A stretch of DNA of 64,000 bases, taken from Malaya genurostris (Eukaryota > Arthropoda > Insecta > Diptera > Culicidae). Within the stretch, counting starts at the first letter, position 1. The number at the start of each line of letters is the position of its first letter. The stretch covers positions 349,118,254 through 349,182,253 of the forward strand of contig NC_080571.1 in NCBI RefSeq assembly GCF_030247185.1. Direction: 5' to 3'. Shown piece after piece: positions 24,092-35,460 of the stretch. The position numbers and the translations under genes are program-made. Under the pieces are notes generated by a model. The model ran no database searches. It worked only from the letters and a program-made list of their open reading frames with translations, and had not been told where the DNA came from.

Positions 24092-27000
24092 TTAAATTGA
24101 AACTCCAATTTTCTTTATGAAATGATAAATAAGTTTCATGTATGAAAGGTCACGACAAGCAAGAATGTCTCGAACTGGGATATTGGATAGTTTACCTTGG
24201 GTACGCAAAGAATTTATTAGTTGAGATCTGACATCACGATACTCCACGCATGTCCAAACGACATGATCAATATCCCGATAGCCTTCTCCGCAAGCACAAT
24301 GATTAGTCTCGGAGAGCCCAATTCGAAGGAGATGTGCATCTAACGTGTAGTGATTGGACATGAGTCTGGACATCACACGAATGAAATCCCTACTCACATC
24401 CAGTCCCCTGAACCATGCCTTTGTCGATATATTCGGAATAATTGAGTGCATCCACCGACCCAGATCATCTCTATCCCAAGAAGCTTGCCAGCTGGCAAGT
24501 GTTCTTTGGCGAGACGAGCTATAGAATTCGTTGAAAGCAATCGGTCGCTCATAAATTTCACCCTCAATAGCACCACGTTTGGCTAAAATATCGGCTCTTT
24601 CATTGCCAGGAATGGAGCAATGAGCCGGGACCCAGACTATAGTGATTAGATAATTATTGTTCAATATGTCGTTCAGGCACTGTTTTATTTTGCCCAGGAA
24701 AAACGGTTCAGTCTTGCCAGTCATGTTAGAGCGAATGGCTTCAATTGCACTCAGACTATCTGTGAAGAGGAAATAATGGTTTGGAGATAATGTGACGATT
24801 ACACTCAAACTATAATGAACTGCTGCTAGCTCTGCTATAAAAACAGATGCAGGTTCTTGAAGCCTAAATGAGGCCGAAACATTATTGTTGAACATACCAA
24901 ACCCTGTCGCTTCTTCAATTCGCGATCCGTCCGTGTAAAACATTTTCTCAGAGTCAATATGCCTGAACTTACTTGAAAATATTTTAGGGATTTCCGTCGA
25001 GCGTAGGTGATCCGGGATTCCACGCACTTCGCGCTGCATGGATGTGTCGAAAAATAAAGTTGAGTCAGGGACATTTAGGAGGCTGACATGGATAGGAATA
25101 TATCTTGAAGGGTTGATTTCCTGTGACATATGGTTAAAATATACTGTCATGAATTTTGTTTGAGATCGAAGCTCGACTAGTCGTTCGAAATTATTAATTA
25201 CCATGGGATTCAGCACCTCACATCTTATTAGCAGGCGTGATGAAAGCTCCCAAAATCGATCTTTTAATGGAAGAACTCCCGCCAGAACTTCAAGACTCAT
25301 TGTATGTGTTGAATGCATGCAGCCTAAGGCAATTCGCAAACAACGGTACTGAATTCGCTCAAGTTTAATAATATGAGAGTTTGCAGCGGAACGAAAACAA
25401 ACGCATCCATATTCCATCACTGAAAGTATCGTTGTTTGATACAATTTTATTAGATCTTGCGGATGAGCACCCCACCAAGATCCTGTTATTGTTCGAAGAA
25501 AATTTACTCTTTGTTGGCATTTCGTTATCAGATACCTAATGTGTCCTCCCCACTTGCATTTGGAATCGAACCACACCCCGAGGTATTTAAAAGTTAAAAC
25601 CTGTTGGATCATTCTTCCCATCATATGGAGCTGAAGCTGCGCGGGATCATGCTTTCTTGAAAAGACGACTAACTCTGTTTTCTCCGCAGAGAATTCGATA
25701 CCAAGATGAACAGCCCAAACGGACAAGTTATCTAAGGTATCTTGCAATGGTTTATGCAGATCAATAGCTTTGGGTCCAGTAACTGAAACCACGCCATCAT
25801 CTGCCAATTGTCTTAGTGTACATGGGGTTACAAGACAGCTGTCAATGTCATTCACGTAAAAATTATAAAGGAGCGGACTGAGGCATGAGCCTTGCGGTAG
25901 ACCCATGTAGCTAATTCTGAATGTTGTCAAATCGCCATATGAAAAATGCATGCGTTTCTCTGACAAAAGGTTGTGCAAATAATTATTTATAACCGCTGGG
26001 AGTCCATGTTGGTGGAGCTTGTCTGAAAGAACATCAATGGAAACTGAATCAAATGCTCCTTTAATGTCTAAAAATACAGATGCCATTTGTTGCTTTTGAG
26101 CGAAGGCAATTTGGATGTCAGACGAAAGTAATGCAAGGCAATCATTCGTCCCTTTATTTCTACGGAAGCCAAACTGAGTATCTGACAACAAACCGTTCGT
26201 CTCGACCCAAGTGTCGAGACGTCGTAGAATAATTTTTTCGAACAATTTTCTGATGCAGGACAACATCGCAATGGGTCTATATGAGTTGTGATTGGAAGCT
26301 GGTTTCCCCGGCTTTTGAATGGCAATAACTTTCACTTGTCTCCAGTCAGGTGGAACAATATTTTGCTCAAGAAACTTGTTGAACAATTCCAACAAACGTC
26401 TTTTTGCGAGGTCGGGCAGATTCTTCACCAAGTTGAATTTAATTCTGTCCAACCCAGGAGCGTTATTGTTACAAGACAAGAGTGCTATAGAAAATTCCAT
26501 CATTGAAAATGGGTTATTAATAAAACCATTATTTGGAGGAGATTCCCTTATAATGCTCTGCGTAGGAACAGAATCTGGGCAAACTTTCCTAGCAAAGTCA
26601 AATATCCATCGGTTCGAGTATTCATCACTCTCATTTCCTACGTTACGATTCCTCATTCGTCTGGCCGTGTTCCAAAGAGTGCTCATTGAGGTTTCCTTTG
26701 ACAAACCTTCGACAAAATGTCTCCAATAGCTACATTTTTTGGCTCGAAGTATGCTCTTGTACTTGGTTTCTAAAACCATAAGTTTTTCAAAATTCTGAGG
26801 AGTTCCTCCTCCCCGTTTTAGAAACGTCTTGCAAGCATTTTGTTTTGCGAGTTTAGCCTCTGAGCACTCTTTGTCCCACCAGGGGTTGGGAGGCCTTCTG
26901 TTAGTCGTTGGCCCAGGAAAGCGTTTAGTTTGGGATTGTTCTGCTGCCTCCAGAATCGAACAAATGAGGAAGTCATATTCTTCAAGTGGAGGGAGCTCTT

Positions 27001-27784
27001 CCATTGAATTCAAAATACTAGAGATACTACTTTGGTATTTAATCCAGTCGATATTTTTTGTCAAATCATATGGAATACTAGCTGAAGTAGCAATGCAATT
27101 GCTATTGCTAATTGAGATGATGATTGGTAAATGATCGCTACCGTGTAAATCAGGCAATATTTTCCAGGTGCAATCTAGTCGAATTGATGTTGAGCAAAGA
27201 GATAGATCTAATGCACTTGGGCGTGCAGGAGGTCTTGGGATCCGTGTCATGCTACCCATATTTAATACCGTCATGCTAAAATTGTCACAAATGTTTTGTA
27301 TTAAAGATGATCTGCTATCATTGTAAACGGAACCCCACATCATTCCGTGCGAATTTAAATCCCCCAGAATCAATCGTGGAGCAGGAAGGGCTTCAACCAT
27401 TTCATTAAGCTGTCGCTGTCCAACTTGTGCTTTTGGAGGAATATAAACCGAAGCTATGCAAATATCTTTGCCTTTAATGTTTATTTGGCAAGCAACAACT
27501 TCTATACTAGAAGTTGAAGGGATGTTTAATCTATAAAAGGAATAGCATTTCTTAATTCCCAAAAGCACTCCACCATACGGAGAGTCTCTATCGAGACGTA
27601 TAATGTTAAAATCATTAAAATTTAAAGCTATGTTTGAAGTAAGCCATGTTTCGCATAAAGCAAATACATCACATTTTTGGCTATGCAATAAAATTTTAAA
27701 TGAATCAAGTTTTGGCATGATACTTCGACAATTCCACTGCAGGACAGTGATTGTATCATTTGCGGCGGGTGATAAATTATCCAT
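24092..27784 (-). CDS. I-clade ORF2: endonuclease, reverse transcriptase, RNase H
   Basis: Single open frame of 1230 codons from the ATG at 27784 (the frame extends 8 codons upstream to 27808). It nicks target DNA and copies the element RNA in place. Near the start is the AP-endonuclease domain: LQWNCRS, CETWL, ASVYIPP, LGDLNSHG and GSDHLPI. The reverse transcriptase follows: YRPIAMLSC, FLDIKGAFDSV, GLPQGSCLSPLL and LADDGVVSV around residue 660. The usual active-site Y-A-D-D reads L-A-D-D, leaving the two Asp. RNase H follows: FYTDGS, FTDSLSAIEAI and VPAHCSIPGNERADILAK. A Cys/His motif (CACGEGYRDIDHVVWTC) closes the protein. The chosen ATG overlaps the ORF1 stop as ATGGATAA, typical of stop-restart translation. 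No frameshift or stop was seen. Confidence 0.95.
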   Translation of the reverse strand: MDNLSPAANDTITVLQWNCRSIMPKLDSFKILLHSQKCDVFALCETWLTSNIALNFNDFNIIRLDRDSPYGGVLLGIKKCYSFYRLNIPSTSSIEVVACQINIKGKDICIASVYIPPKAQVGQRQLNEMVEALPAPRLILGDLNSHGMMWGSVYNDSRSSLIQNICDNFSMTVLNMGSMTRIPRPPARPSALDLSLCSTSIRLDCTWKILPDLHGSDHLPIIISISNSNCIATSASIPYDLTKNIDWIKYQSSISSILNSMEELPPLEEYDFLICSILEAAEQSQTKRFPGPTTNRRPPNPWWDKECSEAKLAKQNACKTFLKRGGGTPQNFEKLMVLETKYKSILRAKKCSYWRHFVEGLSKETSMSTLWNTARRMRNRNVGNESDEYSNRWIFDFARKVCPDSVPTQSIIRESPPNNGFINNPFSMMEFSIALLSCNNNAPGLDRIKFNLVKNLPDLAKRRLLELFNKFLEQNIVPPDWRQVKVIAIQKPGKPASNHNSYRPIAMLSCIRKLFEKIILRRLDTWVETNGLLSDTQFGFRRNKGTNDCLALLSSDIQIAFAQKQQMASVFLDIKGAFDSVSIDVLSDKLHQHGLPAVINNYLHNLLSEKRMHFSYGDLTTFRISYMGLPQGSCLSPLLYNFYVNDIDSCLVTPCTLRQLADDGVVSVTGPKAIDLHKPLQDTLDNLSVWAVHLGIEFSAEKTELVVFSRKHDPAQLQLHMMGRMIQQVLTFKYLGVWFDSKCKWGGHIRYLITKCQQRVNFLRTITGSWWGAHPQDLIKLYQTTILSVMEYGCVCFRSAANSHIIKLERIQYRCLRIALGCMHSTHTMSLEVLAGVLPLKDRFWELSSRLLIRCEVLNPMVINNFERLVELRSQTKFMTVYFNHMSQEINPSRYIPIHVSLLNVPDSTLFFDTSMQREVRGIPDHLRSTEIPKIFSSKFRHIDSEKMFYTDGSRIEEATGFGMFNNNVSASFRLQEPASVFIAELAAVHYSLSVIVTLSPNHYFLFTDSLSAIEAIRSNMTGKTEPFFLGKIKQCLNDILNNNYLITIVWVPAHCSIPGNERADILAKRGAIEGEIYERPIAFNEFYSSSRQRTLASWQASWDRDDLGRWMHSIIPNISTKAWFRGLDVSRDFIRVMSRLMSNHYTLDAHLLRIGLSETNHCACGEGYRDIDHVVWTCVEYRDVRSQLINSLRTQGKLSNIPVRDILACRDLSYMKLIYHFIKKIGVSI

Positions 27785-29087
27785 CAAAAGATACAAAACC
27801 TGAGACAATTGGCCATTGAGCTGATAACTGCTTCAAAAAATTTCTAGCTATTGGAAGGAATGCCATTATGAGGGTCTTTAAGGGTTCAGATATATTGAAT
27901 GCTGAGAAAATCCATTCAACAATTTCCGAAAACTTCAGTAATCCTGTTGGTGGCTGTGAAATAGAGCCCACAGGATTATTACCTTTTTCTGTGCTAGATC
28001 CTGGATTGGTTTGTGAATTTGACAAACCAGGAGGCACAGTCTTTGGTTTTGACTTTTTTTGTTTAACACGGGGATCTTTTTTTGAAGATGAAATTTTAGG
28101 TGTCTTTTTTGGTATTCTGGAAGAAGACTTCTTTCTCTTAACTGACCCTTGGGTAGTGATAAACGAATTACCTTCACTATTTTCGTCAGAGTCAGAGTCC
28201 TCTGGTTCCTCTAGATTTGAAAACCCGTTTTCGGTTTCCAAAGGGGGGACATCAATGACCGTTTTAAGCATTTCTGCATATGTGCGCTTAGACCGTGCTT
28301 TTAAAGAAAGCTTAATTTTGTCTTTGTGTACTTTAAATGCAGTGCATACTGAAATATCCTCATGAGGACTTTCTCCACAATAAATACATTTTTCAATTTC
28401 CTTGTTGCAATCATTATCTTTATGAGGCCCTTCACACTTAATACATTTTGGTTTATTACTACAGTAAGTAGCTGTGTGGCCGAATTTTTTGCAGTTCGTA
28501 CAATTCATTACATTTGGAACAAAAAGCCGAACAGGGAGGCGAATTTTATCGACATAGACATGGGACGGCAACGCAGACCCGGCAAATGTCACTCGAAACG
28601 AGTCTGATGGGCGATAAACTTTCTTTCCCTCTTCATGAACTACTGAGTACAGTTGTTTGCACTCCAGTATTTTCACACCCTCAAGCATAGAGTTCTTGAA
28701 ACGACCAACACCATGCTTGAGTAAATCATCTACCGAAAGACTCGCTTCGGTAACAACACCGTCAATTTCGACATCTTTGGAGGGTATGTAAACTTTATAC
28801 TCTTTAATGAAATGTTCCGAAGAGACAATATCATTCGCGTGTTTCAAACTATTTACCACAACACGAATTTTATCGTTATTTACTTTTATGATCTCTTTGA
28901 TTGAAGAGTATCGTGATGTCAAACCTTTAGAAATTTGTAAAATGTTTAATGGCTTTGATATACGTCTAAAAAAGACTATCCAAGGCCCAGAAGAGCTCTC
29001 CTGATATTTTTTCGTTCGTGGGGGTATAGGATTCATGCTAGGATTTACGTCCATGGATTCATCCATCACATTAAAATTTTTAATCAA
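27777..29087 (-). CDS. I-clade ORF1: gag-like nucleic-acid-binding protein
   Basis: Encodes 436 residues, close to the length of the Drosophila I-factor ORF1. Such proteins coat the element RNA and carry it to the nucleus. An RNA-recognition-like region (residues about 30-110) comes first. Three Cys/His zinc knuckles follow near residues 195-255: CTNCKKFGHTATYC, CIKCEGPHKDNDC and CIYCGESPHEDISVC. Then comes a Lys/Ser/Pro-rich basic stretch. The start MIKNFNVMDESMDV is the first ATG of the frame. The stop TAA overlaps the ORF2 ATG by 8 bases. The frame has no damage. Confidence 0.93.
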   Translation of the reverse strand: MIKNFNVMDESMDVNPSMNPIPPRTKKYQESSSGPWIVFFRRISKPLNILQISKGLTSRYSSIKEIIKVNNDKIRVVVNSLKHANDIVSSEHFIKEYKVYIPSKDVEIDGVVTEASLSVDDLLKHGVGRFKNSMLEGVKILECKQLYSVVHEEGKKVYRPSDSFRVTFAGSALPSHVYVDKIRLPVRLFVPNVMNCTNCKKFGHTATYCSNKPKCIKCEGPHKDNDCNKEIEKCIYCGESPHEDISVCTAFKVHKDKIKLSLKARSKRTYAEMLKTVIDVPPLETENGFSNLEEPEDSDSDENSEGNSFITTQGSVKRKKSSSRIPKKTPKISSSKKDPRVKQKKSKPKTVPPGLSNSQTNPGSSTEKGNNPVGSISQPPTGLLKFSEIVEWIFSAFNISEPLKTLIMAFLPIARNFLKQLSAQWPIVSGFVSFDG

Positions 29088-29753
29088 ACTTTAAATAAAA
29101 AATGAAACCAACACTACACAGTACTCAATCAAAAGGAAAAGAAAAAACTTCTACCTTGAAATTGTTGTCTATCTCCGTTGCACTGCCGTGTAGATTCTCG
29201 TTGCTCTAGATGTTCTTGTTGGATGCTGATTGTTGGATGTGATGCTACTGCTACCTGACATCAAGCACCACTCGATTTCCGATTTACTTTTGTCTTCGCC
29301 AGCTGTAACCAGCGCAGGTCACCGGTGTATACCTGCGTGTTGTATGGCAGTGGAAAGACCGAGTTGTCTTGTCTCCTTCTTCCTTGTGCTCCGCACCGAT
29401 ATGCTTCTGCACCGAAGTGCCTTCGCACCGGTGTGCCTTTGCACTCTCCTGCTTCTATGTGCCTTTGCACTCTCCTTCTTCGATGTGCCTTTGCACTCTC
29501 TTGCTCAGCACTTGTGGCTGTGTATTGTGGCCTGGGTAGAGCTTGGGAAACGCCCTTTGTTGTTTCCTTCACCAGCTTGGCCCAGCACTAGGGCTCTCTT
29601 ATGCAGCACGATTATACGTTTTAACGGCTGCTGCCAACAGGTCTCTACCTGTAGTTCAACCGTTGTCGTATTTAACGCGTGTAAACTAACCAGCGTTGTT
29701 AAACTGTACGCTTCTATACACAACCTTCTCGGTTGAACGGCTATTACTGAATG
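29088..29753 (-). promoter_or_regulatory. I-clade 5' UTR with tandem repeats
   Basis: 5' leader of the LINE. At 29396-29510, three or more diverged copies of a unit near 27-30 bases recur (gtgcctttgcactctc core). I-type elements use an internal promoter in this leader; repeats of this kind can carry regulatory sites. Plus-strand ORFs across it are artefacts. Confidence 0.7.
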
Positions 29754-30295
29754 AGAAGTCATAAATTAAAAGTAAAAAAAAGTTTTATCTCTGAATTGTT
29801 AATCGAAAATTGTTCCTGTGATTGTCACGCTACGAACATTCATAAAACACGACTAAATAATATCACCAGACTAGCGAGAAGTGACAAACTACAAGTCGCG
29901 ATGGCAGCTTTTTAAAATTTGCTGAATCGATTTAATGTTGTCATCTTAGTTATTTTTGCTTCACTTTTTCTCCCATATGTCGAAACCATTTAATTGAGAG
30001 AGATCTACAATCGCTATTCGATGCACTAACTCTAAAGATGATATGGCGATCGGTGCATTCGCTTAATTTTTGCATAACAAAAGCTTTTAACATATTCACA
30101 ATTTTTTTTGATGAATTCATCGCAGCTAAGTAATCAGTAAAATAATGGAAAGATACATTAACATCATACGACGTTTGACAATTCTACTGTCCGAAAACAT
30201 ATATTCAAAAAAAATCGGGCGAGACGAAGTTCGATGGGTCAGCTAGTTAATAAAAAAATATAAATGAAATTGAAATTTTTACTCTAAGCACCCTA

Positions 30296-30425
30296 CCTCC
30301 GGAACCGGAAGTTGGATCTGAATAAAAATCGGGATATTCTTATGGCATCTGCGGACCTCTTAGTTGAATCTAAGATGGTAAAAATCGGTTGAGATTGCAT
30401 TGCGTTTCTATATGAGAAAGGTAGT
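30296..30425 (+). repeat. CCGGAACCGGAAGT-type repeat fragment
   Basis: tccggaaccggaagttgga, then gttgaatctaagatgg and aaaaatcggttgag, ending tatgagaaaggta; matches 45195-45480 and 63600-63690. Confidence 0.6.
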
Positions 30426-30429
30426 TCTA

Positions 30430-31254
30430 GTATCCGATTATAAGTACTATTCAATGACCGATACGCTTGCTTAGAACAAATTCGAGACGTTATTCCAAAT
30501 CATCAAATCAATTTTGATGAAGTTAGCATAATACAAAGCATCATTCAAACAAAAATTTTTTTTTTCGCGGAAAAAAAATCGAGAAATAAGTCGGTGAAGA
30601 GGTATCTTTGAGAGCTCTTCTTAAAAATCATGATTTGAGGTCTCCACCTTATCTCAACGCAGACTAATCAGAAGTCAACAAATCAAATCAGCATAGATAG
30701 AGCAGATGTTTTTCTAGACCCCAACGTTTCGGATTGATTTTTAATAATTTTATTGAAGTTTTGGTGGTTGTTTAAAGTCAAAACTATAATTTTCCACGAA
30801 AAAATCCGCCATTTTGTAGCTGTGAAACCATCCCAAAGTAACAAACAGCAAAAAGGAAAACGTTGGAGTCTAATATTCTACATGTAGAAAGTGTGTGTAA
30901 AATTTGAAAAAAAATTGGGACAGTAATTTTTGAATGACGATGGACACGGACTTTCAAAACCTGCTTTCAAGAAAAACACGTTTAAAGTTTTTTTTCTATA
31001 AAATCTAGGGAAACAATTTATTATTCTAAGGAGCCCGTAGGTAGAATTTTCAAAAAATCTTACTTTTTCTTTAGTATTTTATTATAATGCAACATTTCAA
31101 AAATATTACGTCAAGTTTGTAAGTCAATCGAAGCAGAAATCTTGGTCCGGCGCGTCGAGCTCTTACTTCTTCGCGGTATGAGATAAGCAAAGATGAAATC
31201 CCATAACTTGCTGAGTTTCGTTCCGATAGCCTTAAAAGTTTCACTGGATATTCA
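30430..31254. other. Intronic DNA, no gene recognised
   Basis: AT-rich with no ORF of note. The right portion grades into the dispersed repeat end at 31255 and may be the body of that unclassified element. Confidence 0.4.
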
Positions 31255-31330
31255 TGAAATGTTTCATTATAAGAAAATACAAAGATAAAAATAAATGATT
31301 TTTCAAAAGTGTTAGACTCTACCCGCCCCT
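31255..31330 (-). repeat. Dispersed repeat end, copy of 7060-7128
   Basis: Reverse complement reads ggggcgggtaga, cttttgaaaaatcattta and tttgtattttcttataatg, matching 7060-7128. Confidence 0.5.
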
Positions 31331-31467
31331 TAATGAGTCGTTGTCCTCACGTAACGTAGGTGAAATATGAACATTTTCTTTACTTTTAATGTTTCATAAT
31401 GATTTTTTTTGTTGTTACAAGCAAATAGTTGATCGTCATTGTAAACTGTTATTGTTCTTCTTTCCAG

Positions 31468-31595
31468 CACCCCAGGATGCCGTTCACATCACCGCCATCC
31501 TTGGCGAGAGCGTCGTGTTCAACTGTCATGTCGAGTTCCCCGGCGACCACCCAGTTCCCTATGTCTTGCAATGGGAGAAGAAGGTGAGCGAAACG
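31468..31595 (+). CDS. tutl: turtle (tutl) coding exon 2: first half of Ig domain 1
   Basis: Follows acceptor TTTCCAG. Two bases complete the split codon from exon 1, then 42 codons read PQDAVHITAILGESVVFNC, HVEFPGDHPVPYVLQWEKK and VSET. This matches Drosophila Turtle almost residue for residue as I know it. FNC holds the B-strand Cys of the first V-type Ig domain and LQWEKK its core Trp. I place the donor at GTACGC (31596) because fly Turtle keeps VSET here. A stronger-looking donor, AAG|GTGAGC, lies 12 bases earlier (31584) in the same phase and would drop VSET. Confidence 0.95.
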
Positions 31596-33373
31596 GTACG
31601 CTATCAACTCAACTCTCTACTCCTAATCAATTTCTCCAGATTTTTTTTCTACAATCGAATCAAACAAAAAAAAAAAAAGACAAAACACACTCTGCGTGCA
31701 AAAAATGTGCAACCAAAACACGAACAGGCAAACGAGCCTGCGGTAGGCAAACGCAGTAGACAAATTAAGCCAAACCAGAAAGCCTTCCCGTATGTTAGTT
31801 AGAGTTAATTTTGTTTTTGTTTTGTGAGCAAAGAGTAAAAGGAATGAATCTCAAACTTTTGGCAATGCTCAATCGGCAGTGAAATTGAGATTGATTCATG
31901 CTAAAACGCGGTTGCGCAAAGAAGTACAAAGCCCCGTAGGCCTAAGCATTCGTTATCTATCGTTAGCTGATATATGGTTTTCCATTTTTATTTGTCTACG
32001 ATATTCCTATAAGCGTAAATTTTGTTTCCTGCGATTCGGTTGTTTGATTGCTATTAAAAAGTCGTTTATCCTTGGTTGCATCGGTTGATTTAGTATTTGA
32101 TATGAACGAAAACTCGTGACTATGTAGGCAGTATTCAGTGTATCAAATCGATTTACGAATGCGTGTTGTAATTTATGGTTTCCGTGTTTTATTTTTCTAT
32201 TTACCAAACATCTCTCCTAGCAAATACTATATGTACTTTCTTTTGCCAGTTCTGCACCATGGTACAGAAATAGTCCGCAACAATGCCAACATTAATCTAA
32301 ATCTTCTACTGCGGCAGTTTTCGTCTGCAATTTTGCCTTCTTAATGCGGTCGATTTTTCCGTCTGTTGCTGTGCCGCTGGCGGTAGTGAGGGCCTAAGGA
32401 AGTACAATTATAAGCCAATTATGTTAACAGTTATGGGTTAGCCCACAGGACGACGATCGAATCTTCAACGACACGACGTACGTAGAGCTGAGAATTTGAA
32501 TACTACGTCTTCTTTTGATGAGGCACGGCGTCGTCGTCATCGTCGTCGTAGTCGCAGTGAAGTGAAGCAAAAAGAAGAAAGCAAAACTCCGTTTCCGGAT
32601 GCTTAGCCGAGAGAATTGAAAACACAAAACCACAACGAAACTTGTTTCTGCTCACCAGACGACGCGCAGGAAGTTCGACGTGGTTAGAGTCTGGTTTGGT
32701 TTGTTTGATTCTTGCGGCGGGGCGAAAAGTAATGCAAAAGTGCATCCGTCGGTCGCATCGATGGCCGATGTTACACGAGTTCGAAGAAACGGTTTCAGTT
32801 TGCAACTGCTGGTGGTTACTCTCTGGCTGGTGGGACATCTGCCATCTGCTGGTGGTTTTGATCTGTTTACTCCTTTGTTGACGTTGTTGTTGATGTAAAA
32901 TGGTTTTAGGGTTCAATATGGTGACTTCCGATTTGTAGATTGTGGCTGGAAAACTCTCTTACAGTAAGTGTATTATTGGAACAGATTTGAAGAACGGCAG
33001 CCAGTTGAAAACTTTCTATGATTAAAAAATCAATTTAAAATTTAATATAACGATTTATGGGTTGCAGTCTTGAAACTTTTGACACATTGGTGATGATAAT
33101 GATGGTCCCGCCTCATACCCCTACAAAGATATGAGCTGGACGATTTATCTAAATGATAATAAATATTTCATAACATATTTTAACTAGTTAACTAAATATA
33201 AAACGATCTGGATAATCCAGCAGGTAGAGATTCTACTTCTAAAGTACAACTGAGAACATGAAACCATTCTCGCCGGACCAGTTCATCGCTATAAACATCA
33301 ACTGCGATGGAGTAACGAGACTGCGGATGAGCAGAGCTAAGCCCAACTTTCGATCCCGATTAGTTTCCGAAAT

Positions 33374-34795
<1,422 letters not shown>

Positions 34796-35460
34796 CATGA
34801 CCTTATTTGGCAATCGCTGTAGTCTCCATATTTGCGTGTTGTTAGCAAGGAACAGAAGCGATGAGCAGAAGTCAATGTGAGGAGAGATTATTGGTTTATA
34901 CAGGAGAATTATACTACTGGTTTAGGCGGCGTATTACACCGTACTTTTTGGCAACCTTCTTGATGACGTTGTTAACGTGAGATTTGAATGTTAGTTTTTC
35001 ATCAGTTATGACTCCAAGATACTTCAACTCTCTAACGCGACCAATAATCTCTCCATCAGCTTCAATACTGGCTTCATGTCCAGTGCCTAAAGAAGAAATA
35101 ACAATATATTTAGTTTTTCTGACATTCAGTTTTAATTGTTTGAATTTTAACCATTGAGCCAGAGAATATAGGTCTTCGTTCAAATGCGCAAAGGTTTCAT
35201 CCAAATTCTTTTGCTGTAATGAACAGAACAGTATCATCAGCAAACACATTTATTTCACAAAACCGCAAAACTCGTTCATGTCATTGATGTACATAAAAAA
35301 CAAAATCGGTCCTAAAACACTACCCTGTGGCCTAGAAGTGAATTACCCTGGAAACTAGATACAACATCGTGGAAAACAGTTCTCTGGGTTCTATCCAATA
35401 AATAGCTTTCAAACCATTTATATGCTACTCCTCCGATACCAAAGCGTTGTAGTGTTTGTT
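34796..35460 (-). pseudogene. LINE reverse-transcriptase fragment
   Basis: Minus-strand pieces read RPQGSVLGPILFFMYINDM (RT box), LAQWLKFKQLKLNVRKTKY, RELKYLGVITDEKLTFKSH and, near the left end, ISPHIDFCSSLLFLANN. These follow the order of a LINE RT C-terminal half. The A-D-D box around 35240 is lost to a frameshift (MILFCSLQQ in its place). There is no RNase H, endonuclease, tail or target duplication. It belongs to a different family from the I-clade and LOA elements; Jockey/CR1 superfamily is a guess. Confidence 0.8.

Larger units (their letters stand above)
23701..29753 (-). mobile_element. Full-length I-clade non-LTR retrotransposon
   Basis: About 6.05 kb on the minus strand with a 5' UTR (29088-29753), two open ORFs, a 3' UTR (23712-24091) and a terminal A run (T run at 23701-23711). 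The 13 bases agaagtcataaat flank both sides (23688-23700 and 29754-29766), extendable to 14, which marks a target duplication made on insertion. The RNase H domain after the reverse transcriptase and the three-knuckle gag ORF place it in the I clade or nearby. Intact frames plus an identical duplication suggest recent insertion and possible competence. It lies antisense to tutl. Confidence 0.95.
22468..30246 (+). mobile_element. Helitron-like element, copy B, split by an I-clade LINE
   Basis: Begins directly after copy A with atatatatataaatgcagag and ends at 30246 with TTCGATGGGTCAGCTAG. The LINE at 23701-29753 interrupts it. Without that insertion it is about 1.7 kb. The two arms are 22468-23700 and 29754-30246. 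The head-to-tail contact with copy A suggests tandem insertion or a rolling-circle multimer. No replication protein is encoded. Confidence 0.75.

Noticed and set aside
29230..29736. 168-codon + strand ORF
   Set aside because: Antisense to the 5' UTR of the I-clade element and driven by its internal tandem repeats.
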